DNA of 64,000 bases from Thiodiazotropha sp040506195 (GCA_040506195.1 JBEVXH010000006.1:222420-286419), one strand, 5' to 3'. Shown: positions 17,949-26,737, counted from the stretch's first letter. Notes: generated by a model from the letters alone, not told the origin. Numbers and translations are program-made.

Positions 17949-18081
17949 TATTCAGACGCTGAGATTACCTCGGTAATGGGTTTACCGTTGCGGTTGATGC
18001 CAACACAAAAGGACCATGTTGTGCGTTGATAAGCACCACATCGAATTCACGTTTGGCGCCACTGGCATTGAGTATTTTCAT
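17949..18081 (-). pseudogene. Phd/YefM-type antitoxin remnant
   Basis: From an ATG at 18081 the frame gives MKILNASGAKREFDVVLINAQHGPF. After one frame change it continues GINRNGKPITEVISASE to a stop at 17949. This matches the conserved start of Phd-like antitoxins (AKREFxxVLxxAQxxPVxINRNGKPVAVxxSAEE), which bind their own operator and neutralise a toxin. The protein is about half the usual length, is frameshifted and has no toxin frame beside it. Confidence 0.5.
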
Positions 18082-18535
18082 AGCGCACCTGTGTGAGTGG
18101 GTTTCAAGCCCTTTCTGGGATATCGATTGGCTGTCGGGCGAGTCAGAAACTGCAAGCTACCACTGGACCTGCGTGAAAAGGGCGTTTATTCTTCCTGTAC
18201 TCATATATCCGATTATTGTACCGTCTGCCACAAATGAAAAAATCCATGTCCGGTGAATCTCGACTTTGGCGATACCGCCACTCTGATGAGACGGAATTAA
18301 AATCTGAATATATTGTGCTTGAAGCCATTTACCATCTGCAAGGTAAGCAGAGGCGACAACGCTTTATAGATCAGGTGCCGCAGGATGGAATTGAACCGGT
18401 ACTGATATAGCTCTTTCAATACGCTAACTGGTCAGGTAGTCAATGACTGGATAAGTATACCGGAAACCTGAATTGCGCATAGTTGGATTCTATTAAAACA
18501 ACACGAATATCTCATAACCCAAAAAGGGGGAACTC
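18082..18535. other. gene-free stretch before ppk2
   Basis: No gene can be supported. Short frames (for example 18216-18410) have no family motif. The last 30 bases hold the ribosome binding site (AAAAAGGGGGAA) of the PPK2 gene. Confidence 0.45.
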
Positions 18536-19405
18536 ATGGCGACCATACGATTTAAACCTTCCAACTTAGACAAAGGTGTCCCCAAACATATTGTTGAAAA
18601 GGTCAATACTTCAAAACGCAAACGCCTTATAGGCCCCCAGTATCCCTATGAAAAAAAAATGGGTCGTAAAGAGTATGAAAAGGAAAAAGCAGAGCTTCAA
18701 GTGGAGCTGCTGAAGCTGCAAAAGTGGGTGAGGGATACCGGAGAGCGCATTGTAATGATCTTTGAGGGCAGGGATGCCGGTGGGAAAGGAGGCACGATCA
18801 AACGTTTCATGGAGCATATGAACCCTCGGCAGGCTCATGTTATCGCCCTGACCATACCCAGTGAAAGGGAGCTCGGACAGTGGTACTTCCAGCGTTATAT
18901 CAGTACGCTGCCTACTAAGGGAGAAATCATTCTCTACGATCGCTCCTGGTACAATCGCGGTGTTGTCGAACCGGTAATGGGATTTTGTACCCCGGAACAG
19001 CACAAGTTGTTCCTGAAGCAGGCTCCGATCTTTGAACACATGCTTGTCGATGACGGTATTCGATTATACAAATTCTGGTTTTCCGTCAGTAGAGAAGAGC
19101 AGTTCCGGCGCTTTAAATCACGTGAAACCGATCGCCTCAAACAGTGGAAGTTAAGCCCTGTTGACCAGGATGGCTTAAAGCGTTGGGACGAGTTTACCGA
19201 TGCGAAGAATATCATGTTCGAAAAAACGGATGTTCCTTGGGCGCCATGGACCATTATTCGGTCTGATGGCAAAAAGCGAGCCCGCCTGAATTGTATGCGT
19301 TATGTACTCAACAGCCTGCCCTATACGGACAAGAATAAGAAAATAGCCATACCTCCCGATCCCAAAATCGTAGGAAGTGTTGGAGAAATGTATAAGTATA
19401 CATAG
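18536..19405 (+). CDS. ppk2: polyphosphate kinase 2 (PPK2 family)
   Basis: 289 residues. The core has the P-loop GRDAGGKGGTIKRF (about 79-92), the LPTKGEIILYDRSWYNRG Walker B region and the lid segment SREEQFRRFKSRETDRLKQWKLSP, all diagnostic of single-domain PPK2. The enzyme transfers phosphate between polyphosphate and nucleoside di- or monophosphates in the cytoplasm. The length is normal for single-domain class I enzymes. The ATG follows a strong GGGGGAA site. It is a single gene, followed by a hairpin at 19440-19471. Which nucleotide it prefers cannot be read from the sequence. Confidence 0.92.
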   Translation: MATIRFKPSNLDKGVPKHIVEKVNTSKRKRLIGPQYPYEKKMGRKEYEKEKAELQVELLKLQKWVRDTGERIVMIFEGRDAGGKGGTIKRFMEHMNPRQAHVIALTIPSERELGQWYFQRYISTLPTKGEIILYDRSWYNRGVVEPVMGFCTPEQHKLFLKQAPIFEHMLVDDGIRLYKFWFSVSREEQFRRFKSRETDRLKQWKLSPVDQDGLKRWDEFTDAKNIMFEKTDVPWAPWTIIRSDGKKRARLNCMRYVLNSLPYTDKNKKIAIPPDPKIVGSVGEMYKYT

Positions 19406-19439
19406 TGATTGCAACAATTCGGGATACTTATTTTTGCAG

Positions 19440-19471
19440 CATGACTGGCCCCCTTAAGGCGGGCCAGTCAT
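19440..19471 (+). terminator. hairpin after ppk2
   Basis: ATGACTGGCCC and GGGCCAGTCAT form an 11-bp perfect stem with a loop of about nine bases. No T-run follows, so termination is possible but not certain. Confidence 0.5.
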
Positions 19472-19695
19472 GCTCAATCGCAGCACTTTCTCACATAAAC
19501 CCATAAACCATAGTGAGCCTGTTACCCACCTGATTTATTGAAGGTGTTATGGCTTGATCATTTAATTCAAGAGAGTGATTAATCATAGGTTTTGACCTGT
19601 TTAAAAGTAGCTGCCTTCAAGGTAAAAGCTTTGAGTCCGGGGGTTTGCGGGTTGCCTCACCTTCATGAAAACACCAAATACTCTGCGGTTTTTTT

Positions 19696-19709
19696 TTGAT
19701 CTATATCAT
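19696..19709 (+). promoter_or_regulatory. FNR/Anr-type box
   Basis: TTGATCTATATCAT differs by one base from the FNR consensus TTGAT-N4-ATCAA. It lies 80 bases before the iron-sulfur membrane protein gene, a common type of FNR target. Confidence 0.6.
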
Positions 19710-19788
19710 GCCTAAGTGACTAGATTATTTGTGTGATGTCTATCTTTAGGATAGCAATCCAGCGATTTCATAGCGGACTTATCCAACC

Positions 19789-20778
19789 ATGATGAAAAAT
19801 AACGACCAGAGGCGACGCCTGGCCTGGAGAAGCGCATTCTTTCTGCTTTTCATATCAGCACCGCCTCTGGATATACTGCGTTTCGATCTCACTCAGAATC
19901 ACCTCATCCTGTTTGGTTTTCCCTGGACACTCGGTATGTCGGCGTTCCAGGAAGGAACCATTGGGGCTATGGAGATGGGGTTGCAGATGCTGCTCCGACT
20001 GTTTCTACCGCTCGCTTTTTTACTGACTCTTGGGGTCTACATCGCTTGGAAGTGGGGGCGTCTCTACTGTGGGTGGCTGTGCCCGCACTTTTCTGTGGTT
20101 GAGATGATCAATTCCCTGATGCGTCGAGCCAATGGCAAGCTGTCAATCTGGGAGAAAAATCCGCTGCCCGACATACAACGTGACGGTACTCAGATCCAGC
20201 CTGACAAGCGTTGGTGGATTGTTACTGTCGTGGCGGTGTTGTTTTTTTCTTTTCTTTGGGCGGTTGCCCTGCTCACATACCTGCTGCCGCCTAAGGAGAT
20301 ATACAGCAATCTGATCACGGCCAGCCTGACAAGAAACCAATTCGTTTTTATCGGTGTGGGGACCATACTGCTGACGATTGAATTCACCTTTGCACGACAT
20401 CTTTTCTGTCGTTTTGGCTGTGCACTGGGCCTCTTTCAGAGTCTGATCTGGATGGGGAATAAGAAAGCGATGGTTGTCGCCTATGATCGCAAACGGGCAA
20501 AGGTCTGCGTGGATTGTGACGCCTCCTGTGAACATGCCTGTCCCATGCGCCTGAAACCGCGCAGTATTAAGCGTCGAATGTTTACCTGTACGCAATGCAT
20601 GCAATGTATTGCGGCTTGTGATGCCACTCAGCAGGCAGCATCCGGCAGCGGTTTGTTGAAGATGCTGGAGGACCAGTGTGCCTTGGACGTTTCCACTCGC
20701 GACTTCGGTTTCAAACCTGAGGTACCTGAAGCCTGCTTCTCAAAAGAGAATGCAGGTAAGAGGAAGTGTTGTCATTGA
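19789..20778 (+). CDS. membrane polyferredoxin, CcoG/NapH-like
   Basis: 329 residues with four or five transmembrane helices (about 15-30, 66-88, 140-165, 183-200). Cysteines occur in GRLYCGWLCPHF and ARHLFCRFGCALG, typical of the NapH/CcoG/RdxA family. Two clusters follow: CVDCDASCEHACPM and CTQCMQCIAACDAT, which can each carry a 4Fe-4S centre. Relatives pass electrons to periplasmic reductases or take part in copper delivery to cbb3 oxidase. Full CcoG is about 470 residues with an extra C-terminal Ig-like domain, absent here, so NapH-like or a short relative are both open. An FNR-like box upstream agrees with expression at low oxygen. Confidence 0.75.
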   Translation: MMKNNDQRRRLAWRSAFFLLFISAPPLDILRFDLTQNHLILFGFPWTLGMSAFQEGTIGAMEMGLQMLLRLFLPLAFLLTLGVYIAWKWGRLYCGWLCPHFSVVEMINSLMRRANGKLSIWEKNPLPDIQRDGTQIQPDKRWWIVTVVAVLFFSFLWAVALLTYLLPPKEIYSNLITASLTRNQFVFIGVGTILLTIEFTFARHLFCRFGCALGLFQSLIWMGNKKAMVVAYDRKRAKVCVDCDASCEHACPMRLKPRSIKRRMFTCTQCMQCIAACDATQQAASGSGLLKMLEDQCALDVSTRDFGFKPEVPEACFSKENAGKRKCCH

Positions 20779-21493
20779 CCGGGATGAGTGACTTATCAGG
20801 TACCGGCCCGAATTGCAGGATGCTTATCCGGTTGAGCCATCGCGTCAGCAGGGCTTGGCCTGGCCACATCCGCAGCCCAGACCTGCAGCGGTACTCCCGT
20901 GTGACCGGTAACGATTTGTCCGTCCGGGCTGATCACGAACAGAAAGGCCCTAATATTCATGCATAGTCAGATAAAATATAAACGAAATGCTTATTCAACA
21001 TCTACCCGGGTCAATGGGATAAACGAGGATCCCGAATCGTCTAACAGGACAAAATAATCATTCGCGTTAGCTCATCCAGGGTAACTCCATCTCCATTGAT
21101 CCACTCATCCACATCGAGCGCCGGTGCCATTGGGTAGGTTCGGGCTTCCCGAACGGTGTGATTGCCGCCAGCCCGGCATTCCCTGCATTGCTTTCCTCAA
21201 CACCAGAGGGCTAAGGTAATGAAAGATCTGATTGAATTGTGAAATGTTAAGATGCTGATTTTTTTGGGATATCTTTCGTGGTTTTTAACGGTCTGTGATA
21301 CCCTTTTTCAAATCAGCTTGTTGAGTCGCTCTGCAAAGAAATAGAATTCTTCGTTCAAGAAATCATAGATAATGGTGTTTTTCATGGTTTTCACTCTGCC
21401 CGCCACATCTGGCCAACTGCATTTGCTCCATTTACCAAGCATATTGGCAGTCGAGTGGGAGTAGTTCAGGCAGCCCGGCATGAGGTGGGACTG
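20779..21493. other. long gene-free stretch
   Basis: Over 700 bases without a supportable gene. A 55-residue minus-strand frame near 20780-20962 (MNIRAFLFVISPDGQIVTGH...) and short minus frames near 21070-21240 have no motif I recognise and may be decayed coding DNA. The last bases give the ribosome binding site of tadA. Confidence 0.45.
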
Positions 21494-21982
21494 ATGGCAG
21501 CTGATGAGCCGGACCTGCAGGATCAGCAATTCATGCGGCAGGCGCTGCTGCTGGCGGAACGGGCGCAATCCCAGGGCGAGGTGCCGGTAGGTGCTGTGGT
21601 CGTATTGGAAGGCGACATCATCGGCGAAGGCTGGAACCGGCCCATCGCGCTGCATGACCCTACCGCCCACGCGGAGATCGTTGCATTGCGGGATGCCGCC
21701 TCCAGGATGGGTAACTATCGACTGCCGGGAACCACCCTGTATGTCACTCTTGAGCCCTGTCCCATGTGTGCCGGTGCCATTGTGCATGCCCGTGTCGGCC
21801 GGGTTGTGTTTGCCGCAGACGATCCCAAGGGTGGGGCCGCCGGGAGTGTCTTTGACCTGTTGCCGACAAATCATCGATTCAACCACAGTGTGACAGTGAA
21901 GGGGGGGGTGTTGCAGCAGCGTGCTACAGACCTGCTTAAAGATTTCTTCCGACAAAAAAGATTAAAACAACAAGGGGAGTAA
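21494..21982 (+). CDS. tadA: tRNA-specific adenosine deaminase
   Basis: 162 residues from the ATG at 21494, which follows GAGGTGGG at a good distance; an in-frame start 39 bases upstream would add non-conserved residues. The zinc-dependent deaminase motifs are complete: HAE with His59 and catalytic Glu61, and PCPMC with Cys89 and Cys92. The product converts the wobble adenosine of tRNA-Arg(ACG) to inosine, an essential reaction. The gene lies five bases before pldA and close to mltF; the tadA-mltF proximity is common in gammaproteobacteria. Confidence 0.93.
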   Translation: MAADEPDLQDQQFMRQALLLAERAQSQGEVPVGAVVVLEGDIIGEGWNRPIALHDPTAHAEIVALRDAASRMGNYRLPGTTLYVTLEPCPMCAGAIVHARVGRVVFAADDPKGGAAGSVFDLLPTNHRFNHSVTVKGGVLQQRATDLLKDFFRQKRLKQQGE

Positions 21983-21987
21983 CAAGT

Positions 21988-23007
21988 ATGAACCCCAAGC
22001 TTATAAGACTCAGCCTATGGATGGTTCTGCTTGCGATATTGGGGCCGTGTCGCGTAACAGCCGATCCATTGGCGGACTATGAACGCTGTATCTGGGAGCG
22101 GCTGCAGCATGCGGACGACGATATGCTCATCAGCGAGTTGAAGCAACTCTGTCTCAAAAGCCGGGACCCTCTTGAGCGGCGCACAGTCAGCGAAGGTGGA
22201 GCCCTGCCTCCCGTCACAGAACAGAGTATTTCGCTGGTTGAGAAACGCATCAGTGCAGAGAGAAAGACCCGTTCCAACCCCTTCGTGCTCTCGCCGCATA
22301 AACAGAACTATGTGTTGTTGGCATCCTATAACGACAAGCCGAATTATGTAGTTTACAACACCCCTCCCTCCGAATTCGATCGTGTGGAGATGAAGTTTCA
22401 ACTCAGTTTCAAAATGCCGGTTGTGGAGGCTATGTTCGATAGTCGCGCGGATCTCTACGCCGCCTATACCAATCTTTCCTTCTGGCAGGCCTACAACAGG
22501 GATATCTCATCACCCTTTCGTGAAACAATGCATGAGCCAGAGTTGTTTTTGGTGATCCCCAATGATTGGTCGTTGTTCGGTTGGAGAAATGTGCTGCAAC
22601 AGTATGGAGTGGTCCATCAGTCCAATGGCCAGGGCGGTTTTCTGTCCCGCAGTTGGAATCGCGCCTATGCCAACTTTCTCTTCGAGAGGGGTAATTTCCT
22701 GGTGGGCGTCAAGCCATGGTATCGCATACCCGAGGACAATGACGACAATCCGGATATCGACGATTTTCTCGGCAGGTATGAGTTGCGGGGTATCTACAAG
22801 CGAGAGAACCAGACCTTCAGCCTGATGCTGCGAAACCTGTTTGACGGTGACAACCGTGACACTGTGCAGCTTGATTGGAGCTTCCCCATTCATGGGCGAT
22901 GGCGCGGCTATCTGCAATACTTCAACGGCTATGGTGAAAGCCTGATCGACTATAACGCCAAGAGTCACCGTCTCGGATTCGGCTTGCAACTGACCGATTG
23001 GTTATAG
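21988..23007 (+). CDS. pldA: outer membrane phospholipase A1
   Basis: 339 residues with a signal peptide (about 1-25) and a beta-barrel domain from about residue 105. The catalytic set is recognisable as His210, Ser212 and Asn224 in HQSNG...SRSWNR, with the same spacing as His142/Ser144/Asn156 of the E. coli enzyme. KFQLSFKMPV, AYTNLSFWQAYN and SSPFRETMHEPELFL are further family blocks. It hydrolyses phospholipids that reach the outer leaflet and is calcium-dependent. An N-terminal extension of about 80 polar residues precedes the barrel, longer than in E. coli. It overlaps the end of mltF by six bases on the opposite strand. Confidence 0.92.
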   Translation: MNPKLIRLSLWMVLLAILGPCRVTADPLADYERCIWERLQHADDDMLISELKQLCLKSRDPLERRTVSEGGALPPVTEQSISLVEKRISAERKTRSNPFVLSPHKQNYVLLASYNDKPNYVVYNTPPSEFDRVEMKFQLSFKMPVVEAMFDSRADLYAAYTNLSFWQAYNRDISSPFRETMHEPELFLVIPNDWSLFGWRNVLQQYGVVHQSNGQGGFLSRSWNRAYANFLFERGNFLVGVKPWYRIPEDNDDNPDIDDFLGRYELRGIYKRENQTFSLMLRNLFDGDNRDTVQLDWSFPIHGRWRGYLQYFNGYGESLIDYNAKSHRLGFGLQLTDWL

Positions 23008-24429
23008 CGCCTCAGGGTTGATGGAGAGGGCGTGTGGTGGGTTCTGATCCGCCTGCCTAGCCAGTTCCATCTGCCGCAGTTGCCATTTCAGCAACTCATA
23101 GTAGGCGCGGATATTGTCCACGTAATTGACCGGTTCCTTGCCGCGGGCATAACCCCGTTTGAGACTGGAGTACCACTTCTTGAGACTCAGTTTCGGCAGG
23201 TGTTTCTTTACATCGGCCCATTTATCGGGGTCGTCACCCAAGTGTTCAGTCAGGATCCGCGCATCCTCCAGGTGACCGAAACCCACGTTGTAACCCGCCA
23301 GGGTCAACCATAAGCGATCGGGCTCGGTAATCCTTTCCGGCAGCAGTTTTTCGATAAAGCGCAGATATTTCGCTCCGCCGATGATGCTCTGTTCGGGATC
23401 GAGCCGGCTCTCGATTTTCATCTGCTTGGCGGTGGCCTGCGTAAGCATCATGATCCCTCTGACACCCGTGGGTGATTTTGCCTTCGGATTCCAGTGCGAC
23501 TCCTGATAACCGATGGCGGCCAGCATGTGCCAATCGATAGCGGTTTCCTTTGCCGCCTCTTCGAAATAGACCTGATATTTCGGCAGTCGATCTTTTATAT
23601 GCTTGACGAAGGTGCGCAGTTCGACGAAGTTGAGTCGGCCGACGTGTCCGTAGTGGCGCTCTATCAGTTGGGACAGGGTGCCGTCTTCCCGGATGCGGTT
23701 AAAAAACGCCTCCATCGCTTGAAACAGGCTGGCATCGTCCGCGTGGGCCATCGCCCATGCCAGGGGTTGCGGCTCGGTTAGATCGAAACCGATCTTCAGA
23801 TAGGGCATGAATCGCCGGGTAACGGCAAATTCGTTGGAGTCTGCAATGGTGAAGTCGATTTTGTTCTCCTGCACCATCTGCATCAGTTCGGCGCTCTCCA
23901 GGTCGGTATGGCTGATCCATTGCAGATTCGGGTATGATTTCTTCAATCGCAGCAGCTCCTCCTCGTGACTGCTGCCTGCCAGGACATGCAGGTCCTGGCC
24001 GATCAGGTCTTCGACTTTTCGCGGACGCTTCTTGCCTGTGCGGTAGATCACCTGTTGGGTGATATCCTGGTAGGAGGGGCCAAAGCGGATTTCAGCTTCC
24101 CGCTCCGGGGTGACGGTCAACCCGGCGGCTGCCAGATGGGCGTTACCTTCGATCACCGTGGGAAGCAGATCATCGAAGTGCCCGGGAACAATGAAGTGGG
24201 CCTTGACCCCCAACTCCCGGGAAAAGAGTTGTACCAGCTCATATTCAAAACCGGTCAAACCTTCAGGGCCCTCATAAAAAGTGGTGCCGCTGTTGCGGGT
24301 AGCGACGATCAGCTCTCCGGAAGCCTTGATACGCTCCACCAGAGGGGGTGGGATGCTGCAACTGCCCAAGGAGATAACAAGGGCAAGCAGACATAGAGAG
24401 ACCAGTGGGGTTCGTTGTCTTGGCAGCAT
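23002..24429 (-). CDS. mltF: membrane-bound lytic murein transglycosylase F
   Basis: 475 residues. The N-terminus has a hydrophobic segment ending SLGSC, so it may be lipid-anchored. An SBP_bac_3 domain (about 35-270) with GELIVATRNSGTTFYEGPEGLTGFEYELVQLF comes before the SLT domain (about 290-430), whose catalytic Glu lies in AAIGYQESHWNPKAKSPTG, followed by GIMMLT and LAGYNVGFGHL. The enzyme cleaves peptidoglycan glycan strands at the cell envelope, with the binding-protein domain modulating activity. Domain order and length are normal for MltF. Confidence 0.93.
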   Translation of the reverse strand: MLPRQRTPLVSLCLLALVISLGSCSIPPPLVERIKASGELIVATRNSGTTFYEGPEGLTGFEYELVQLFSRELGVKAHFIVPGHFDDLLPTVIEGNAHLAAAGLTVTPEREAEIRFGPSYQDITQQVIYRTGKKRPRKVEDLIGQDLHVLAGSSHEEELLRLKKSYPNLQWISHTDLESAELMQMVQENKIDFTIADSNEFAVTRRFMPYLKIGFDLTEPQPLAWAMAHADDASLFQAMEAFFNRIREDGTLSQLIERHYGHVGRLNFVELRTFVKHIKDRLPKYQVYFEEAAKETAIDWHMLAAIGYQESHWNPKAKSPTGVRGIMMLTQATAKQMKIESRLDPEQSIIGGAKYLRFIEKLLPERITEPDRLWLTLAGYNVGFGHLEDARILTEHLGDDPDKWADVKKHLPKLSLKKWYSSLKRGYARGKEPVNYVDNIRAYYELLKWQLRQMELARQADQNPPHALSINPEAL

Positions 24430-24725
24430 CTATCTCAATAGCTGGTTATTACTTATTATTATGACTACCGGAATGATCCTTTACTCCATAGTTGGCGAAT
24501 TATTATCACTGAATCGGCCGTTGAATGGGACATTTGGTACTTAACTCTAGCCCATTTAATATAGAATGAGGCAGTTTAAGCGAAGTATGAGTGTCTCTCG
24601 ACAACCTATTTTGACTGCTGAGGCATTGATTATAGACAATTAACTGAATTTATAATCAGCAGACTCACAGCAACGGCCAGTTCCACCAGGCTTTATCTAG
24701 CCGCCAGTGAGCAACAACCCGATCA

Positions 24726-24815
24726 GGAGAGGTGCCGGAGTGGCCGAACGGGCCTGACTCGAAATCAGGTGATCCCTTTGGGGATCCGAGGGTTCGAATC
24801 CCTCCCTCTCCGCCA
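24726..24815 (+). tRNA. tRNA-Ser (anticodon CGA)
   Basis: 90 bases including the encoded CCA. The acceptor GGAGAGG pairs with CCTCTCC. The anticodon stem-loop reads CTGACTCGAAATCAG with anticodon CGA. A long variable arm and the GGTTCGAATCC T-arm follow, as expected of a class II serine tRNA that reads UCG. Confidence 0.95.
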
Positions 24816-24851
24816 ATTGAAAAGGGGCCTGCCAGGCCCCTTTTCAATTGG
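24813..24851 (+). terminator. strong inverted repeat after tRNA-Ser
   Basis: Starting at the CCA of the tRNA, an 18-bp perfect stem (CCAATTGAAAAGGGGCCT and its complement) encloses a three-base loop. The descending arm contains CCCCTTTT. It probably ends the tRNA transcript. Confidence 0.7.
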
Positions 24852-24950
24852 TGGTGAGCGAGGATTTGGTTTGAACACTTCGTTCGACCAGGCGCGCAGC
24901 GCCGCAGGACGCCGTAGCATAGCGAAGGCGCCCCGAAGGGGCGAGCCTGC
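24837..24950 (+). repeat. direct repeat copy 1 downstream of tRNA-Ser
   Basis: The segment running CCCCTTTTCAATTGG...CGAAGGGGCGAGCCTGC recurs 171 bases later and is identical in all bases visible outside the gap. Confidence 0.85.
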
Positions 24951-25007
24951 GCAGCAGGTGAGTCAATCCCTCCTGTCAATTGGCATCCATGTACTGGAGT
25001 CCCTCAG

Positions 25008-25221
25008 CCCCTTTTCAATTGGTGGTGAGCGAGGATTTGGTTTGAACACTTCGTTCGACCAGGCGCGCAGCGCCGCAGGACGCCGTAGCATAGCGAANNN
25101 NNNNNNNNNNNNNNNNNNNNNNNNNNNNNNNNNNNNNNNNNNNNNNNNNNNNNNNNNNNNNNNNNNNNNNNNNNNNNNNNNNNNNNNNNNNNNNNNNGGC
25201 GCCCCGAAGGGGCGAGCCTGC
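25008..25221 (+). repeat. direct repeat copy 2, split by the scaffold gap
   Basis: 25008-25097 repeats copy 1 exactly. After the Ns, 25198-25221 continues the same repeat at the next expected base. At 25232-25244 there are 13 bases identical to the 3' end of tRNA-Ser plus its flank (CTCTCCGCCAATT), so further tRNA-Ser-derived copies may be missing from the assembly. Confidence 0.8.
25098..25197. other. assembly gap (100 N)
   Basis: Exactly 100 undetermined bases, the usual placeholder for a gap of unknown length, within a repeated sequence. Confidence 0.99.
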
Positions 25222-25510
25222 ATATCCTTATCTCTCCGCCAATTAAAGACACTGCGTTATCGGTATCTGATAAGACAGCCACTCAAACAATGAATTGCCT
25301 CAAGTCGGTATTCGGCGGCATATGGGGCATCAAAGTTGTGTCAAATTGGCAATGGTATGTAAGTGGGTGCCGTATTGGTAAAGATCAATATCCTGTTTTC
25401 AGGCAGAGTCTACACTGATTATCAGCAGACTCTATTCATGGTTTGCTGCCCGAAGATGCGTTGTGCCATATCAAGCGGATTTCACACTGACCACTGCGAC
25501 GATCCCCGAT

Positions 25511-25696
25511 ATGGATAGTCCGATACCGTTGTATTCGCGACATGGTACGGCGATCTTTTTCGTCCTGCTGGTCGCAGGCGGAATCATCATTGCGAGCATG
25601 TGGATCTATGCGCATTTACCGATCAACAAGGGAGGAAAACAGCGGAGAGTCGAGAGAAGAAGCGGTATCGACAGGCGTCATACCGTCATGCAATAG
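25511..25696 (+). CDS. small single-span membrane protein
   Basis: 61 residues from an ATG at 25511; a GTG at 25463 in the same frame would give 77. One transmembrane helix (about 14-36, AIFFVLLVAGGIIIASMWIYA) is followed by a strongly basic tail (QRRVERRSGIDRRH), as expected for an inner-membrane protein with a cytoplasmic C-terminus. I do not recognise a family. It converges on the lysR gene, overlapping its end by a few bases. It could be spurious, but the helix and the charge bias favour a real gene. Confidence 0.45.
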   Translation: MDSPIPLYSRHGTAIFFVLLVAGGIIIASMWIYAHLPINKGGKQRRVERRSGIDRRHTVMQ

Positions 25697-26567
25697 ACTG
25701 CTCCTCTCTGAGCAATGATGAAAAGGCCTGGGCCGCGGGGGAGAGGGAACTGCCCTGCTTGGCGATGACCGCCAATTCGCGGGCGATGTTGAGTCCGCGT
25801 ACTTCGATTTCGCTGACGCCTGCCAGGGTATCCACGCCCATGCGGCTGACAAAGGCCAGGTTGCCCGTGGTGGCCACCATGCGCAGGATGGCCGGTATGG
25901 AGCGCAGTTCCATCACCACGTTCATCTCAACGCCTGCGTCGCGCAGGGCCGCATCTATAATCTGGCGCACCGCCGTGTCAGCCTCGAAGCCGACAAAGGC
26001 GAGTCCGTCGAGGGCCTTGGCGTCAATCTCGCCCAGGCGCGCCAGGGGGTGCTCCCTGGGTGCGACCAACACGATCCGGTCGGTGATCAGCGGCCAGATC
26101 TGCAGCTCCCTGGCCTGTACAGGCAAAGTGACCAGCCCCAATTCCAGGCGGCCGCTGATGACATCCCCGGCCACTTCGATACTCCCCGCCTCTTTGAGTT
26201 GAAAACGGACCCCGGGATGTTCCTGCCGAAAGCGGGCGATCGCTGTCGGCAGTACGAAGGAGACCGCGGTTGCACCACCGCCGATGCGTACGGTGCCTCC
26301 CTCCAGGCCCTGGTGTGCCCTGACCTGTTCCCGCAGGTGGTCGAAACGGTTGACCAGGCTCCGCGCCTCGCGTTCCACCAAACGGCCAATCTCGGTCAAT
26401 TGGGCGCCTTTGCGCCCTCGGGATAGCAGCTCGGCACCGAAAAACGCTTCCAGCTGCTGCAGGCGGCGGGAGAGGGCGGGCTGGGTGAGGCCGATACGGT
26501 CCGCCGCCTCGGTGATGGAACCGGTATCGGCCACAGCCAGGAGCGATCTCAGGCGTTGAAGATCCAT
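25686..26567 (-). CDS. LysR-type transcriptional regulator next to acnB
   Basis: 293 residues from the ATG at 26567; a start six codons upstream is possible. The winged helix-turn-helix is clear in MDLQRLRSLLAVADTGSITEAADRIGLTQPALSRRLQQLE, followed by a substrate-binding domain (about 90-293) with TVRIGGG, GLVTLPV and VLVAPREHPLA. LysR proteins bind an effector and activate a divergent gene. Here the divergent gene is acnB, and ATCCAT-N7-ATGGAT at 26615-26633 lies between them. A citrate-cycle metabolite as effector is an inference. Confidence 0.88.
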   Translation of the reverse strand: MDLQRLRSLLAVADTGSITEAADRIGLTQPALSRRLQQLEAFFGAELLSRGRKGAQLTEIGRLVEREARSLVNRFDHLREQVRAHQGLEGGTVRIGGGATAVSFVLPTAIARFRQEHPGVRFQLKEAGSIEVAGDVISGRLELGLVTLPVQARELQIWPLITDRIVLVAPREHPLARLGEIDAKALDGLAFVGFEADTAVRQIIDAALRDAGVEMNVVMELRSIPAILRMVATTGNLAFVSRMGVDTLAGVSEIEVRGLNIARELAVIAKQGSSLSPAAQAFSSLLREEQSIA

Positions 26568-26614
26568 AATCAGGAATAATAGCATGCAAAAATATTATGT
26601 TATATATGCGAACA

Positions 26615-26633
26615 ATCCATTATACGTATGGAT
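26615..26633. promoter_or_regulatory. candidate LysR operator in the lysR-acnB intergenic region
   Basis: ATCCAT and ATGGAT form a perfect 6-bp inverted repeat with a 7-bp spacer, including the T-N11-A pattern of LysR-type sites. It sits about 100 bases before the acnB start and 50 before lysR. Confidence 0.5.
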
Positions 26634-26737
26634 CAGCCTCTGCTATCTTCCTAATCCATACTCCGGTGAATACCGGAATCCCTTGATCGGGAGACTGCCA
26701 TCGATGGCGGTTCCCCATAACTGAAGCGAGGTCATCA

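Larger units (their letters stand above)
19406..19788. other. intergenic region ppk2 to ccoG-like gene
   Basis: Apart from the hairpin at 19440-19471 and an FNR-like site at 19696-19709, I see nothing supportable here. Confidence 0.5.

Noticed and set aside
24655..25432. A 12-base direct repeat (ATCAGCAGACTC at 24655 and 25421) flanking the tRNA-Ser repeat region, as possible attachment sites
   Set aside because: The copies do not overlap the tRNA 3' end, no integrase is present, and 12 bases could match by chance in a search of this size.
26023..26589. A 188-residue frame overlapping the LysR gene in another frame
   Set aside because: The LysR frame has full family motifs; this one is compositionally biased and lacks any domain.
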